A DNA stretch of 64,000 nt, taken from assembly GCA_002786025.1 (NCBI GenBank), contig NHNW01000056.1, forward strand, positions 208,659 to 272,658. Direction: 5' to 3'. The notes under the pieces are model-generated. The model saw only the letters and a program-made list of their open reading frames with translations, did not search any database and was not told where the DNA came from. Of this stretch, positions 1 to 14,009 are shown one piece after another. Made by a program: the position numbers and the translations under genes. The stretch is from Zasmidium citrigriseum. Lineage: Eukaryota > Ascomycota > Dothideomycetes > Mycosphaerellales > Mycosphaerellaceae. Numbering within the stretch: position 1 is the stretch's first letter; the number at the start of each line of letters is the position of its first letter.

Positions 1-120
1 CAAGACATCACCGGGTCCGCTTCTGGAGAATACGGCACTTCGGCACTTGATCCGTTCTCGATATCGATCATGCGGTCATGTTGGAGCTATCAACACCCCT
101 TCGCCCCTTCTTTCCCATAA

Positions 121-336
121 TTCAAGGCTTTGTCTTGGATTCTCTTCATATCACATCATCCCCTTCTCATACGATCAAAGGCTCTGTCTTGGATCGTCGC
201 ATTTTGCACAACACAGCATCACATTACAATCAAAGGCTCTGTCTTGGATTGTCCAAAAATTTTTGTCGCGCGATGAGCTGCACCTTCACGTGGTGCGCGA
301 TGTCAGTAGCCTTCGGGTGAAACCAAGACGGCTCTT
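121..336 (+). repeat. Dispersed spaced-repeat/hairpin element, copy A
   Basis: Three copies of a motif reading TCAAGGCTCTGTCTTGGAT lie at about 121-140, 174-194 and 229-249, spaced 53-55 bp apart. The first carries the variant GGCTTTG. The array is followed by CCAAAAATTTTTG and a 35-nt hairpin at 266-300 (outer stem TCGCGC/GCGCGA, inner stem CACC/GGTG). A shared tail then runs to the region of AAACCAAGACGGCTC. The order (variant unit, standard units, A/T run, hairpin, tail) matches copies B and C, so this is one dispersed element. It reads on the plus strand. The gene it would follow, if any, lies left of the window. No function is known to me. Confidence 0.8.
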
Positions 337-351
337 GTTAGATTACACCCT

Positions 352-1267
352 TCATACAACGGAGCTATTACCTCTTGCCATTACCATCTCATTCTCTTGG
401 TTAGGGTGTTGGTTGAAGAACCGTTCAACGAAGACGTCTGAACGAACAATTCCACCGACAGCTGTTCCAATTCCACGAACGGTTCGACGACATTCGCCAC
501 TCAGTCCATCCGCCATATCACCGCTGGAATTTCGGTCTATCACTGTCAGCAGTCCCGCACACGAACATTTGGATGCCATGGCTGTCGCTTCCCGCGCACT
601 CACTGTCTCTGTGGAATCGACATTTGTGCCCGTGTTCTCGAAACGAGCAATTGGCACAAGCGCCTCTGAGAGCATCGCCGTCTCCGTCAACAACACACCT
701 CCGAAAGGGGCCCATGCCGCGTTTGCACTCATCGCAAGGCTCTCGCTGGGCGAGACCAACTCGATGAATCTGAAGCGCTCGACGATGCCTCTCAAAGCCA
801 ATCTGAACCGTGTTGCGCCGGCGAACGAACTCATCGCGGAATACGATCCGTTGGCGAGTCGGCAGCTCGAGGCATGTGGCCCATAGCGGTACTCTTCGAA
901 AGCTTGCTTCGCCAACCTTACGTAGCTCATCTCTAAGCTGGTTGACGAGGCTTTCGGTGTAGTCCGCGTTGTGGGCCGGACGGAACTTGTCTCGAGGCAT
1001 CGCTGTTTGAACAGCTGCAGCGTCGATTGCCTCGGGCGGCAGCACGTCTGCGATTGATGCATGAGGGCCATCCTGCTCGTCTTGTCTCAAGAATGCTTCG
1101 ACCATATCAATGGCATCACCCGTTGATGGCGACAGCGATTCCCAATTCGCAATTGAGCTTTTCGAGTTCAATGAAGGTCCATGCCTGCGCTTCGCTGGGC
1201 TTGAGGCAGCAGATCTGTTCACAGACAAAGTCCGCTTCTTGCCGCCGATAGCTGACTGGTCCTTCAT
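352..1267 (-). CDS. DUF3716-type zinc protein, shortened copy (pair 1)
   Basis: The ATG is at 1267. The best model is exon 1 1267-604, a 61-nt GTGAGT...CTGACAG intron and exon 2 542-352 (284 aa). Near the end of exon 1 is the family zinc pattern: CDEC, GPFRRCV, ACANC, then KCRFH. This matches the fungal DUF3716 family of unknown function. The phase-1 intron follows the zinc-binding His almost directly, as in the other two copies. Compared with those, this copy lacks the N-terminal chromo-like segment (W..W motif) and the C-terminal ISR.DC domain, so it looks like a reduced or decaying paralogue. It is divergent from the gene at 1726, with 458 bp between. The second exon is the less certain part. 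Confidence 0.6.
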
Positions 1268-1725
1268 TGACTGTGCGGATGGTCACCTCTGACGTGTGCT
1301 GCGGCCCTTGAGAGGCTACGATCGTGTCCGCGTGCGACGAGCTGGGACAATTCGATGCCTTCCAGATCGTCACTTCGAGCGGGATGATGTGGGTGAAGCG
1401 GAAAACAAATGTGTGCAGGAGAAGGCGAGAGAGAACAGGAAGACAAGAACAGGACAGAGGACAACACCGATTGTTCTGGCGCCAACCCCAAATGTCCACA
1501 TGCTTCACGCTTGTTCCTCAAGGATCAATCCGCGAAAAGGAGAGACTTTCATGGCTTCTCCTTGGTTGATGAGGTCGTACAACGGCTGCGCTTAGGCCAT
1601 GGCGTAGTCCACATCGCTGTGGATTTTCGCTCGCTCAGGAGATCCGCGAGTGCAGCCCACGAGTTCCTCCTCCATCGGGGCTTACTTTGATGCGAGGGCT
1701 CTATCGCTGATGTCCCATTGGCAAC

Positions 1726-2829
1726 ATGACGCCTGCTGCCGGTGCTTCCTCCAAGGTCATGAAATCTGGGAGCAAATCACGCAAGGGTGGAGAATCACGA
1801 AGAGAGTCTTCACTTGAACGGCATCGACAATCGTACATACGAGCATGGACGGCGATTCATCAGGCAAAGGACGCGACCATTGCGGAGGACCGAAATCTGC
1901 TTTCGACGAACCGCCCCCTGTGCAAGAACGATACTTCTGGCGAACCAACATCTGCATCGAAACAGCAGAAACGACCCTAGACCGGAGATGCGTCGAACAG
2001 TTACCACGATGAAACTTCACACTCGAAGAAGAAGAAGCGAAGAAAGCTGTCAAAAGAAGGCCCTCCCGAGAGCCAACACCCAAAGGACCCTTCTTCTCCT
2101 GCTAAACCGTCATTGAAGTCCAAGAGCTCAATCAGTGCTTCCAAAGACAGCGCACCATCCCATAGGGTAGAGGATGAGAATTCCACGGGCGACCCAGATG
2201 CATCGTCAGTCAGTGGAACAGGACTGTTCGTGACGCCTGAGCCTGGAAGTTCTACAGGCGACCATCAAAGCTCAAGCCGAAAATCTCGTCTTCCTCAGAC
2301 GCGGCAATCAACGTCTACATCGAAACTGGTCCCGTTTCCGATGAAAAGGCATAGACGAGATATTGCTTTCGTCACAAACGCCCCAGACTCGCCGGCCGTT
2401 GGGAACGTCTCCGAAGCCACCATGAAAGCAGCTGCTCGAAACACATTCGGACTGCAGAAAGTAAGAAAGGTCTACCAGAGTAGTCCTGGCGTATGGATCG
2501 TTCGACTGCTGGCCACGGAAGATACGAAGGCTGCGGTAGGTGCGAAGCTACTCATTGGTGGTGTTGAGCTCGCAGCCGAGCGCATATCCAAAGACAGCCC
2601 CAGATCTTTCACTTGGACGACTTCAAGAATGTCAGACGTACCTTCTAGAGGGGAGATGATGTCCAGAATATCGAATTTGCTTGGGTCGCGGCAGCCTCCG
2701 CCAGAGGTTCAGATCCAGGAGGCGCCTTGCCGGGTCACTGCGAGATTCTCAGAGCACCCTGGGCTTCTACGATTCTACGTTGAGCTTGCCGGAGGAGTCA
2801 ATGCTCGATTCGACCCTGCGACACCTTGA
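1726..2829 (+). pseudogene. RRM-like partner protein, degenerate copy (pair 1)
   Basis: One reading frame runs from the ATG at 1726 to the stop at 2829, broken only by TAG at 1978-1980 (CCC-TAG-ACC, possibly from CAG). An intron ending in that TAG is a weaker alternative. A Lys-rich segment follows, then a region beginning RRDIAFVTNAPDS that aligns with RRIAFVIGTPDS in the 58,512 gene. Further on, HPGLLRFYVELAGG matches APELLRFYIPFPLA in the 6,438 gene. The conserved CFRPL block is degraded to RFDPA and the terminal zinc knuckle is missing. The gene is divergent from the reduced DUF3716 copy, so both partners of this pair look damaged. Confidence 0.6.
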
Positions 2830-3078
2830 TCTGGATTCTGGGAGATGGTCCGATGCTGTTGCGCTTCCGCCGAGGCGAAGTCAGTACGGAGACCCACAGC
2901 CTGACCGTGCCAAGCACGAAACAACCTCATGACCACCCCATCCTCAACCCTCACCTCAACGAACCACGAAATCAACCATCACCGAGCCATCTCCCTCACT
3001 TCGGCCGGCTTATTTCACACTATATAATGTGAAATTTCCTCTCATCTTCCAATAAGGTCCTCAGGGGCTCTTGGCAAA

Positions 3079-3209
3079 GGGGAAGTGGTGTAGCGGTAGC
3101 ACACGGAGGGGCTCTGGACCAGATATCTCTCGTTACTGGGCCAGGGTGAGATCACTCATACTCTCAGTACCTTAACTCCGAGACATGGGTTCGAATCCCA
3201 TCTTCTCCA
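3079..3209 (+). tRNA. tRNA-like gene with a ~60-nt anticodon-loop insertion
   Basis: The acceptor stem GGGGAAG (3079-3085) pairs with CTTCTCC (3202-3208; one G-U). The D arm is GTGTAGCGGTAGCAC. The anticodon stem CGGAG (3104-3108) pairs perfectly with CTCCG (3176-3180). The variable loop is AGAC and the T arm is ATGGG-TTCGAAT-CCCAT. A run of eight T at 3219-3226 is a good Pol III terminator. The anticodon loop spans 67 nt instead of 7, and U33 is not evident, so I assign no anticodon. It could be an intron-bearing tRNA with unusual splicing, a tRNA pseudogene or a tRNA-derived element. The locus at 54,407 has the same design. Confidence 0.5.
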
Positions 3210-3786
3210 ACTATCGACTTTTTTTTGGCACCTGCTGGAGGTGTGATGGGGATGGTGATATCGATGCGATCCGACCCTCGAAATTTTGGACTTCGCCGAC
3301 GACACATGGGGGCCCCTCCATATCTTTTTGAGCTGCAGCAAACGTTCCATCTTCTCGCACGACGCAGATTCGATTCCCCTCTGTCGAAAGCTACGATACA
3401 CTTTGTCGACAGCTGAACGGAACTCCCGCGATGCAGCCAGGTATCAAGTCTCCTGCCAATCTCTGGAATTTGCCGCCGCATGGCCTTTCTTCTATGATCG
3501 ACTGTCATTTCATGTCGTACCCCATTCCGATTCCGATGGAACGAAATCTCACCTGCTGGTGCACCACCATGAATTATGGTCGATCCTTCGAGACTTCGCT
3601 ATCGTTTCGAACATTCATGAACAGAGACGGACGCTGAACTTTATCACGTGGCCGTAACCTTAGAAGTCACAGGGCAAACAAATGGGGCAATGAATTGCAT
3701 TACGATTTGTATGGGGTTTCATGGGAACTCCTAACATTTTTGAACCAGCACACGATGTCCAACAAGATCAGCGCACGCACTCTCCC

Positions 3787-5950
3787 TTATACTCCGTAGC
3801 GCTTCCGGAGTTCCATCCAAGCCATGGATAGACCGTCATCGCCATCAAGGTCGGTCAGATCGATCGTCTTTTTGTGATCCGGCCATAGGCCGAACTTCTC
3901 CACGAGCTCATTCAACCATTCCCAACGGCGGACAGAAAGGTACCTTTCTTTCGACGGCCACTCATTCTCTTCTCCGTACTTCAGTTTCTTGCTCAGGACA
4001 GACCGCCACAGTCTCTCCAACTCATTCGTGCTCCAGCAATCACAGCGACTGATGATGAAGCGCACCTGTTCATTGGTCGCTGTGCCTTCTTTGAATCTGT
4101 CGGTGACGAGGACCTTTACGTCTTCCGTAGGGAAAGCTCCGGCCAAGGCATCGGTGCACGAGTACCCGCGGACGCAGCCTGGGTGCACAAAATCTCTCGG
4201 TATAGCATCTGCAGAGTCTTGACGTTGGCGTTTGATGATGGGCCCCTCGCCGTCTGCACCGCTGGTACCTGTCATTTCTTCGACCATGTCAAGCACATCG
4301 GCCATGTCATCCGTCATCTGGCGTTTTAAGGGATTTCGTCGAGAATCTATATCGGTAGCATTGGCTGCGTCAACATTGACGTTGTTAACCTGGCGCTCGC
4401 TTTGGGCTGTGCTGCCATTCTCGACGCTTGCCACAAAGCTCTGGATGTCATCTGGAGCGTCTCCGATCACTTCTACGTCCTGGCCTCGTGGTAGAAGATC
4501 GCGATCGTCCTGCGAGGACGCTGGAGTCAGCTGCATATCCAAGTCGTCGAACCCGACCGAACTTCGAGCAGCCTCGCTGTGCGCCCTCTGGGACGACGGG
4601 GCAGAGCTATGGTCCGAGAGGGCGTTGCCAATGCCCATCAGCCTGGGTATGTTCTGAAAAGAATCTACAATCATTAGACGAAGCCCTGTGCTTACTGGTC
4701 GGCACTTACTCCTGGTGTGATATTCACACTGCGTATTGTCGTGTCGGCTGAAGCCACAATTCGCGCAAGCTCCAGAGAAATCGTTCATCCAAGTCACACA
4801 CTTGGCAAAGGGACCTGCTCCGGCCTGGCAGCAACTGCATCGATTGACTTGCGCCACGCCGAAGATGTAAACAAGCATCGCTCGAACCTTGTCCGGCCGG
4901 TCAAAGGTGTACGTCTGGCCCTCTCGCATCAGCGTCGGCGGAAGCTGTAGCCGCTGGCGGATCCGCAGGTTGAGAAAGCGAGAAATGGTGCTATTTGCCA
5001 GCCTCGTCGTCTTGACATTGTCCGCGACCAATAGCTCTCGCCGCATCTGTTTCAGAAAGCTGATTGTGTAGTCAGCATCTGCCTGTGGTTGAAAACGATG
5101 GAAGGAGAAGTGTTTTCTGGTGTTTGGATCCGGTTCCGCTTCGGGGACGACGTAGCAATCTGGAAACTCCAGGAAAGTCCACCAGCTCAGCTCAGCTGTT
5201 TCTTGGGTACTGTTTTTGACCTCGCCAAGTTCCCTTTCGAAGTCTGCCACTGCTTGTTTCGGCAGTTCCCAATCGAAATGCCAACTGGGCTTCCAGACGA
5301 TCAAATCCATCTCTTCACCAGTCGCGGCATGTGACTCAGCAGGAGAGTGCTCTTCAACATCCCACTCAACACCGGCAACTTTGACCGTCAAGCGTCCATC
5401 GTCCGCTTGATGGAGGACAGACTTTGGGTGCTTTGTGTTCGCCCACCTCACCAAATGTTCGACGACTCCATGGTTCCTGCGCTTATTTTCGATCCTCACC
5501 ACCTTCCAGTCTCGGTCTGGAAGGCTTGCTCTTGCTTCATCCAGCAGTCTTCGAGGTGGCTCGACGGATGTGTCGTCTGCTGTTGGCAGAAATTCTTCAG
5601 TCGAGGACTGGCCATCTACCCGTTCTTCACCATTGGTATTCTCAATGCTCTGCTCAATGGCAGCGGACACAGCTACTGGAGGCCGGAAAGGTAGATTGAT
5701 GGGCTGGAATGACGGAAGTTCAGGAGAGCCTAAACTCGATCAGTACTCCTGCGGCTACTCAACACATCGGGTTCGGCCTACCAAGTCCGTCCATTGCTGC
5801 GTTTGATATTTGCTGTGATACGAGCTCTGGACTTGGACAGCGAGCACGCTTTCGTCTTTGCAGTTCCTGCAGATATGAGTCGAGGTCGAGCGAACGACTC
5901 CACAAGTATCGAAGCTCAGACTCTGGGTCCCAACGCCGAGCATTCACCAT
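3787..5950 (-). CDS. DUF3716-type zinc protein with chromo-like N-terminus (pair 2)
   Basis: Exon 1 runs 5950-5782 (ATG at 5950), with a 52-nt GTAGGC...TTTAG intron and the main exon from 5729 to 3787, about 700 aa. Domains in order: an N-terminal segment of roughly 60 residues ending LIVWKPSWHFDWEL, which resembles a chromo-like fold; a middle helical region with ADYTISFLKQMRREL; the DUF3716 zinc core (CSCC, GPFAKCV, ACANC, CEYH); an acidic, Ser-rich linker; and a C-terminal domain with QVRFIISRCDCW. A GTAAGT donor follows the zinc-binding His in phase 1 (4709). The in-frame acceptor gives a 45-nt intron (4709-4665), although retention also keeps the frame. Function is unknown. It is divergent from the 6,438 gene across 487 bp. 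Confidence 0.75.
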
Positions 5951-6437
5951 AGCCCAAACATTGCACCTAGACTCGTCTCTGTGTTCGGAGTTGAGGAGAG
6001 TGATGTGAGGACACAGAACGCGACTCGCGTTCAAGAGTCCGACGTCACGACAAGGGCTCGTCGGCATTGCCCAAGGAGGCAAGCAGGCTCGCGAACCACA
6101 ACAGAGCACGCATCACGCTAAAACGCGAGAGAGCCTTGTCCCCAAGCCCTTCAAACGTCAGTGCAATGGCTGTCAGCATCTCGTGGACCATGTTCGCAAC
6201 CCAAAGTCAAGAGCGACCAGGACTCCCAATTCGGTCTTTGTGGAGAAGTCTGCGAAATTGCAATCGCCAGGGTGATTGAAGCCCAAACCCGACTGTGGTG
6301 GGTTCAGGATCACTGTCTTCTCGCCACCTTGCTCTTTTTGTGGCTGATCACCATCAGCATCCATCCCCTGATCCAGCTTGAATCGAACGCAAGCCTCAGA
6401 CCAGACCAATTCAACATCGCAAGAGCAGTCTCTAAGC

Positions 6438-8353
6438 ATGGGAAAGAAAGGTGCAGAGATACCGTCCGACGATGATCTTCCTCGACCGGTCAAGAGAAAG
6501 GCAGGCCAGTCTAGCGGACGTGCAGAAAATGAAGCCGAGAAAGAGGCAGACGAAAGACGGGGAAGCAAGAAGATCAAAACGGAGCCTGGTGTTCCTACTG
6601 GCCACGTCGTAGCATCCACTGCTCACACGACTATCACCCAATCCAAATCAACATCCGCAGCAGAGGCTTTGATGCGGAAACGAGAAGCATCCTCGACATC
6701 CACACCAAGAGTGGGCACACCGACGAGACCTGAGAGTCCTCCAGTCGTTGAAGTGGCCTTGAAGACGCTGGCCGAAGTCCCGCTGGACAACGATATGTTC
6801 GTGCGTGATGCCATCAGAGTCTTCACCGAAATGCATGTCAAGAGCAGCATGCCCAGGTGCAAGTTTGAGAGCCGAATACCAGAGGTCGAAGAATACTTTC
6901 GCCAGCGGCAGATACCTCCGGCCCAGTCCCTACGGGCCAAATATCTCCTGGGAGAGAGTGAAACGGAAGCGAATGCGTCCTGGATCACAGCAGCATTCCC
7001 CGATGCAGATCTCAGGGAGAGGGTCTGTCAGAAGGTATTGGGTGATCTGCGTAGCACAAAAAGGCTCAGGACTGGTCCTCTGCGCACACCACAGCCCTCT
7101 TCGACCAGTGCCGCTGGAGAAATTCCCTCGCCCCCGCCTTCATCGATTCGCACGAGCAATGGTCCAGGTATCGGTAAGCCGTAGCTTGACATCCTTTCAC
7201 CACTCAGTACGGACGTTCTCGACGGATGTGTCGTGGACACGCTGATTCCTTTGCAGACTTTTACGAAACTGAATATCCTTCTCTGCCACGAGCCGAGCGA
7301 AAGGCTGTTCTTCACATTCACTTCGCCGAGGCCCAGGACATTTTCACATATCATGCGCAACGCCTTCTGGAAGAATCAGTACCGGCAGTTCTTCGTCAAG
7401 AGCATATAACAGGTCTCTGGCTCCGCCTGTCCGAGAAGCAGAAGGGCGAGTGGGAGGCCCTGCTGGAATCACTGCATTCACGGGCACCCAAGGACATGAG
7501 AAGGCCGGAAGCACATACCCTACTCGCCGCGCAACTTGCCCACATCCAACCGTCCTCTGGGGCTGACGAAGAGTCGTCTTTTGACAAAGGAGACTCTCCC
7601 TCGCCGCCCACACAATCTTTGCCCACTCCCATGTATACGCCCGTCAAGGCCGACATCACGTCCTCCAGACCCCAAAACCCCAGCACGCCATCAAATCTCT
7701 CCGCTCCCTCCTACACCTCCCGCCCTCTCCTCATTCCCTTCACACCCTGGCACCCGCATCCCAACACCTACGTCGTTCTCCTACCCATCAACACCCCCTC
7801 CTGTCCAGTCCCCGACGCCACACCCCAGGAGATCCGTCAGGCCTGTCTAACCGCCTACGGCGAACACCGCGACTCCGCCACCATCGAGCAAATCTCACCA
7901 CACTGCTGGACCGTGACCTTCCACGGCAAACACCCCTCCACTCACCCAGGCTTGATCGACCGACCACTGGAGTTGAGAGGCATATCCTTCCGATCGGAGT
8001 ACTTCCCTCGCCAACCACCTGCTTACTTCGAAGCCGACTTCTCCGACACCCGTGCTCTACCCATCCCCAACGACATCATTGCTCGAGAGATCCGTTGGGC
8101 CCTCGCAAGCACCCCAGCACGCTACCAACTCGTGCAGCAATTCAATCCATCGCAAGCGAAAAGGACAGTGGTGATCTATTTCGACTCAGCGCCGGAGTTG
8201 TTGAGATTTTACATTCCGTTCCCCTTGGCGCAGGGGACAGAGGTGTTTGTGGCGTGCTTTCGACCTTTGAAGTCGCAGGCTCGGTGTTGGTTTTGTGGGC
8301 ATATTCATCGAATGAATAGGTGTCGGGATGCAGAGGTCTTGTCGGTGATGTGA
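6438..8353 (+). CDS. RRM-like/CCHC-knuckle partner protein (pair 2)
   Basis: Exons are 6438-7173 and 7257-8353, joined over an 83-nt GTAAGC...TTTGCAG intron, giving 610 aa. The N-terminus is basic and low in complexity (KRK, KKIK). It is followed by a helical block (DNDMFVRDAIRVF...), a second helical block ending LWLRLSEKQKGEWEALL that is reminiscent of HMG-box or Gag helices, a Pro/Ser linker, and two RRM-like segments. The protein ends with VACFRPL and a C-X2-C-X3-H-X4-C knuckle (CWFCGHIHRMNRC). The same architecture, with low identity, is seen in the 58,512 gene. The Gag-like order suggests nucleic-acid binding, possibly a domesticated retroelement ORF1; this is inference. It is transcribed away from the DUF3716 gene at 5950. 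Confidence 0.75.
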
Positions 8354-8690
8354 GCTCGGGTAGAATACTGTACATCGACTTCATCTTTACTTATTTCTTC
8401 CATCTAACATGAATCATTCTTATGCGGTAAAGAGAAGTCTTAACACCGCTCTGAGACAAACACGAAGGCAAAAGAATAAAAGAAGGCGTCAGTGTGTGGG
8501 CATGTACTTGCATTTCAATGTACAGCTACGATTCAGTGTCTATGGAACGCCACATCAGTGACAAGACCGCATCAGCATCAAACTTTCCAGCACACCCCAA
8601 AATTCCCCCTGACTCTCAAGGTCATTCTTCTTCGTGAACATCATAAAACAAAGGGAATCATCAGCATCATCTCAGCCTCTTCCTCTGTGC
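8354..8690. other. Intergenic, no gene seen
   Basis: This is the 3' flank of the pair-2 partner gene and the 3' flank of the convergent catalase-peroxidase gene. It holds only short open frames without family features. I see no repeat or RNA. Confidence 0.5.
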
Positions 8691-11111
<2,421 letters not shown>

Positions 11112-12570
11112 TTAAGTAAGGCAAGTGACGATTCCCGGCAGGACAAGCAGGGACCTGGGCCAGTCAAAGAGCCGCCGTTTGTCAATTCGCTGTTGGCGAC
11201 GAGAGCTCGAAGTTCTGGAAGGTGAAGGTGAAGCACGGTGGGTCAGGACTGTGAGGGGCAACAGCGAGGGGGATAAATAGCAGACCGCCGCTGACTACAT
11301 GACAGTCCATTGTATCAATTGATCTATAACCTCTACCATACTGCACATTGCGTCCCACCTGGAAAGCTTCAATCGACCAATGTACTACTTAAGCGTAGAT
11401 TACGATACGAATAGATGCTGGTAGATTTTCATGTTGCAAGCAAAGAAACCGCCAAATGATGGAACTTGTGGAAAAGCGCTGACATACTCTCAAGCTTCCT
11501 TCGCTGGCTTCCACAACGCATCCCGAGAAATTTGTTAGAGCATGGCAAAATTTGGCCGCCCGATAGAACGCAACCTTCTCTTTGAACACGACATCCAAAA
11601 GTCGCGTGATACCACGATGAAGAAGCCGCATTATTTCTTCGAATGGTGGTTGGGACAACATACAGATGACTGCCAAGGAGAGATAGCAGTACTGCTCGTT
11701 AACACTCTCCGACAGGAGCGACTAGAGCTCGGTCAGTCCTTCCTAGAGCGGGCAGCTCGCTCGAAGTCAATGACGAAGGGATGGCCATTAAACTCTCCAC
11801 CGCCGGGTCAGGGTCGTCGTCGATATCGCAGCAAACATTTTTTTGCCATGAGGCGAATCTGCAGGGCGTCATGGCGTTGTTTGTGCTAGGCAGTACCTGC
11901 GTCCAGCCGCTGGCCGTGCTACAGAAGGTGCTCGAGTGAAACGTTTCGTCGTGGCAGCCATCGACGTCGCCGCCATTGAAGCTGACCTCTGTAGCGGGGA
12001 GCTCAGGTGGAGCAGCTCGTTCGCTCCCACCAACTCCGAACAACCGACAACCCGGTCGGCCATTGGCATCCTCCCTGGTCGCCACTCGTTCCGAACTGCT
12101 TCATCGACCACAAGTGCAAGCATTCTCCGCGTGTCTGCTGATATCCTGGCTCATCAATCACGCCATGCCCCCGCGTTAGGACGAAGAAAGCTGCAACGCC
12201 AGCAAAGTGACCAACAGTACTCCAACCATGCCTTGCGAAATGTCGGATTAGTGCAATGGCGAAAGGGGTGAAACTGTGAAGATTGAAGTGACAGTGCGAG
12301 CCAATACGAATCGGTCTGGTCCAATGGCTCGTTTGAGTTGACCAGATCTAGAAAGCTTCTCCCTCTGTGGGGATATGCTTTCCCTTGAATAGAAACACAA
12401 CACAGATGCATGACGGATACGATGGACATGGGGTAGTGGAGACTTGACGCGAAAGTGGGTGAAAATATTGATGACTTACCTCTTCATAACTTACCTCTCT
12501 GTACGAGTGTAGCCTGCACAAGCTCGTACCTTCTCCTTCTCCGTTCTCCATTCTCCGGACCGTTTTCGAA
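11112..12570. other. Intergenic; no supported gene
   Basis: The catalase-peroxidase promoter occupies the left part. An ATG-started frame of 115 codons at 11542-11889 and several others have no recognisable motif and weak coding character, so I do not call them genes. Confidence 0.4.
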
Positions 12571-13050
12571 TCAACCGGGACCAGAAGACCCGGCAGACGA
12601 ACCCGACGACACAGACGGCGCATCCGATGGCCCTCCCGAATCATCCCATTTCGGCCACACACGCTTGCGGCGCTCTTTCTCCGTGGGGATGGCTTTGGAA
12701 GTGGCATACTCCTCCTCAAGTTTGAGATCAAGCTCACTGCTCTCAGCCAGCCAGGCGGAATGGGCCTCTGTGACGGCGTCCGTCAACCGACAAGCGGTGT
12801 ACTCGATCTGCTCGATGAAAAGGTCATCCTCCGGCGTTGCGGTGCCCATGGGCTTGGCCTTGAGTTCATCTACCTTCTGCCAGTGACGTGCGAGATCTGC
12901 CCGGGCATTGTTCAAGTTCTGGAAGGCCTGCTCAACACGCTCTTGTTGGAGAGCGAGATGACGCTCGGCGATGTCATGGAAGATGATCCGGGTGGCACGG
13001 TAATCAGCCCACTGCTCAAGGCTGTTGCGACCTGATCCGTCAGAAGACAT
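12571..13050 (-). CDS. Hypothetical coiled-coil protein
   Basis: ATG at 13050 (MSSDGSGRNS), 159 aa. Residues about 20-120 are strongly helical with heptad-like spacing (QQERVEQAFQNLNNARADL, then ELDLKLEEEYATSK), so a coiled coil is likely. The C-terminus is a Ser/Gly-rich tail after a basic KERRKRVWPKW patch. A GTGAGT donor on the same strand near 13,199 suggests an intron in the 5' leader ending close to the start codon. I do not recognise a family, and no membrane segment or signal peptide is visible. Confidence 0.5.
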   Translation of the reverse strand: MSSDGSGRNSLEQWADYRATRIIFHDIAERHLALQQERVEQAFQNLNNARADLARHWQKVDELKAKPMGTATPEDDLFIEQIEYTACRLTDAVTEAHSAWLAESSELDLKLEEEYATSKAIPTEKERRKRVWPKWDDSGGPSDAPSVSSGSSAGSSGPG

Positions 13051-13919
13051 GACGGTCACAAGGTGGGAGCGACCGAAGGCGGTGTGAGAGCGCCGTGGAA
13101 TCGGGAGGAGGGTGGAGAAGGTGTCGATACCAGATCGACTTGTCTGAGAGTGCTGAATCGAATGACTGAAGTGAAGTGAAGTGGGGAACGGAACTCACCT
13201 GGATTCCATCCCACATTAATGCTGTCTTGGACGGTATGCTTTTTCGTACCTTTGATGAAACTCTTTATGCGCCTGGCATTGTTGCGATAAAGCACCTTGC
13301 ACATAATCGCATTGTGATGCTGACCAGTCTGTTGTTGGACAAAGACAGCCAGCCAGCATCGTGTTCGGTCTTGTTCGGCAGTCTCGACGCATGTCGGTGC
13401 GCCTGACCTTGCGATAGCATACGGAGGCCCCTCCGTACGTCACTTTGTGCACCCAGCGAAGATAGAGCAGTACTCCCAGGGTCGATAAGGGCAGATTGCG
13501 GATGTCGTAGATGGTGTTGCCGCCGATCATGTAGTAGCTTCATCCGTGGCCACGTCGACGAGGTCTAGAGCGTCGTGGGTGTGAGTGCGTCATGTCGATA
13601 CCACCTGCATTCCAAATAGACGATAATGGATGCTGAATGATGGAGGGTGTGGAGGAAAGGGAAGAGAAACGAAGAGAACGCAAGCTAGAGAAGTGGGAAA
13701 CCACGACCGATGCACGCGCACTGGCCACACGGAGCGCGGTCCGGCCACTCGATCATTCGATCAGACTTCTTTCCTTCGTGTCACCTTCTTTCGACTTCAC
13801 CTCATCATCATCTCTCACCACTCGAGCACGGGATACTTCCATCTCATACATCAAGCAGGACATTTGCTGACCATGCGAATCAACACACCAATCACGCGAG
13901 TCTGCAGACGCGGCTCGAG
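13051..13919. other. Leader region and probable 5' exons of flanking genes
   Basis: The left part is probably the leader of the 12,571 gene. The right part (about 13,630-13,965) has open frames on the plus strand that may include 5' exons of the transcription-factor-like gene. I could not fix them: the frame required at the 14,009 splice acceptor has no ATG within the nearest exon. Confidence 0.35.
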
Positions 13920-14009
13920 ATGCACTGCATCGTCCCCGGAACAAAAGCGCCGAGGAGGAGGCTGAGTAAGAATTTTCCCTTTTCCGTGTCTTTACCACAT
14001 CTCTTCCAG

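Noticed and set aside
47..886. Long plus-strand open frame across element copy A and the reverse of the first DUF3716 gene
   Set aside because: It starts with TTG and is antisense to a better-supported zinc protein. The repeat motif happens to stay open in several frames.
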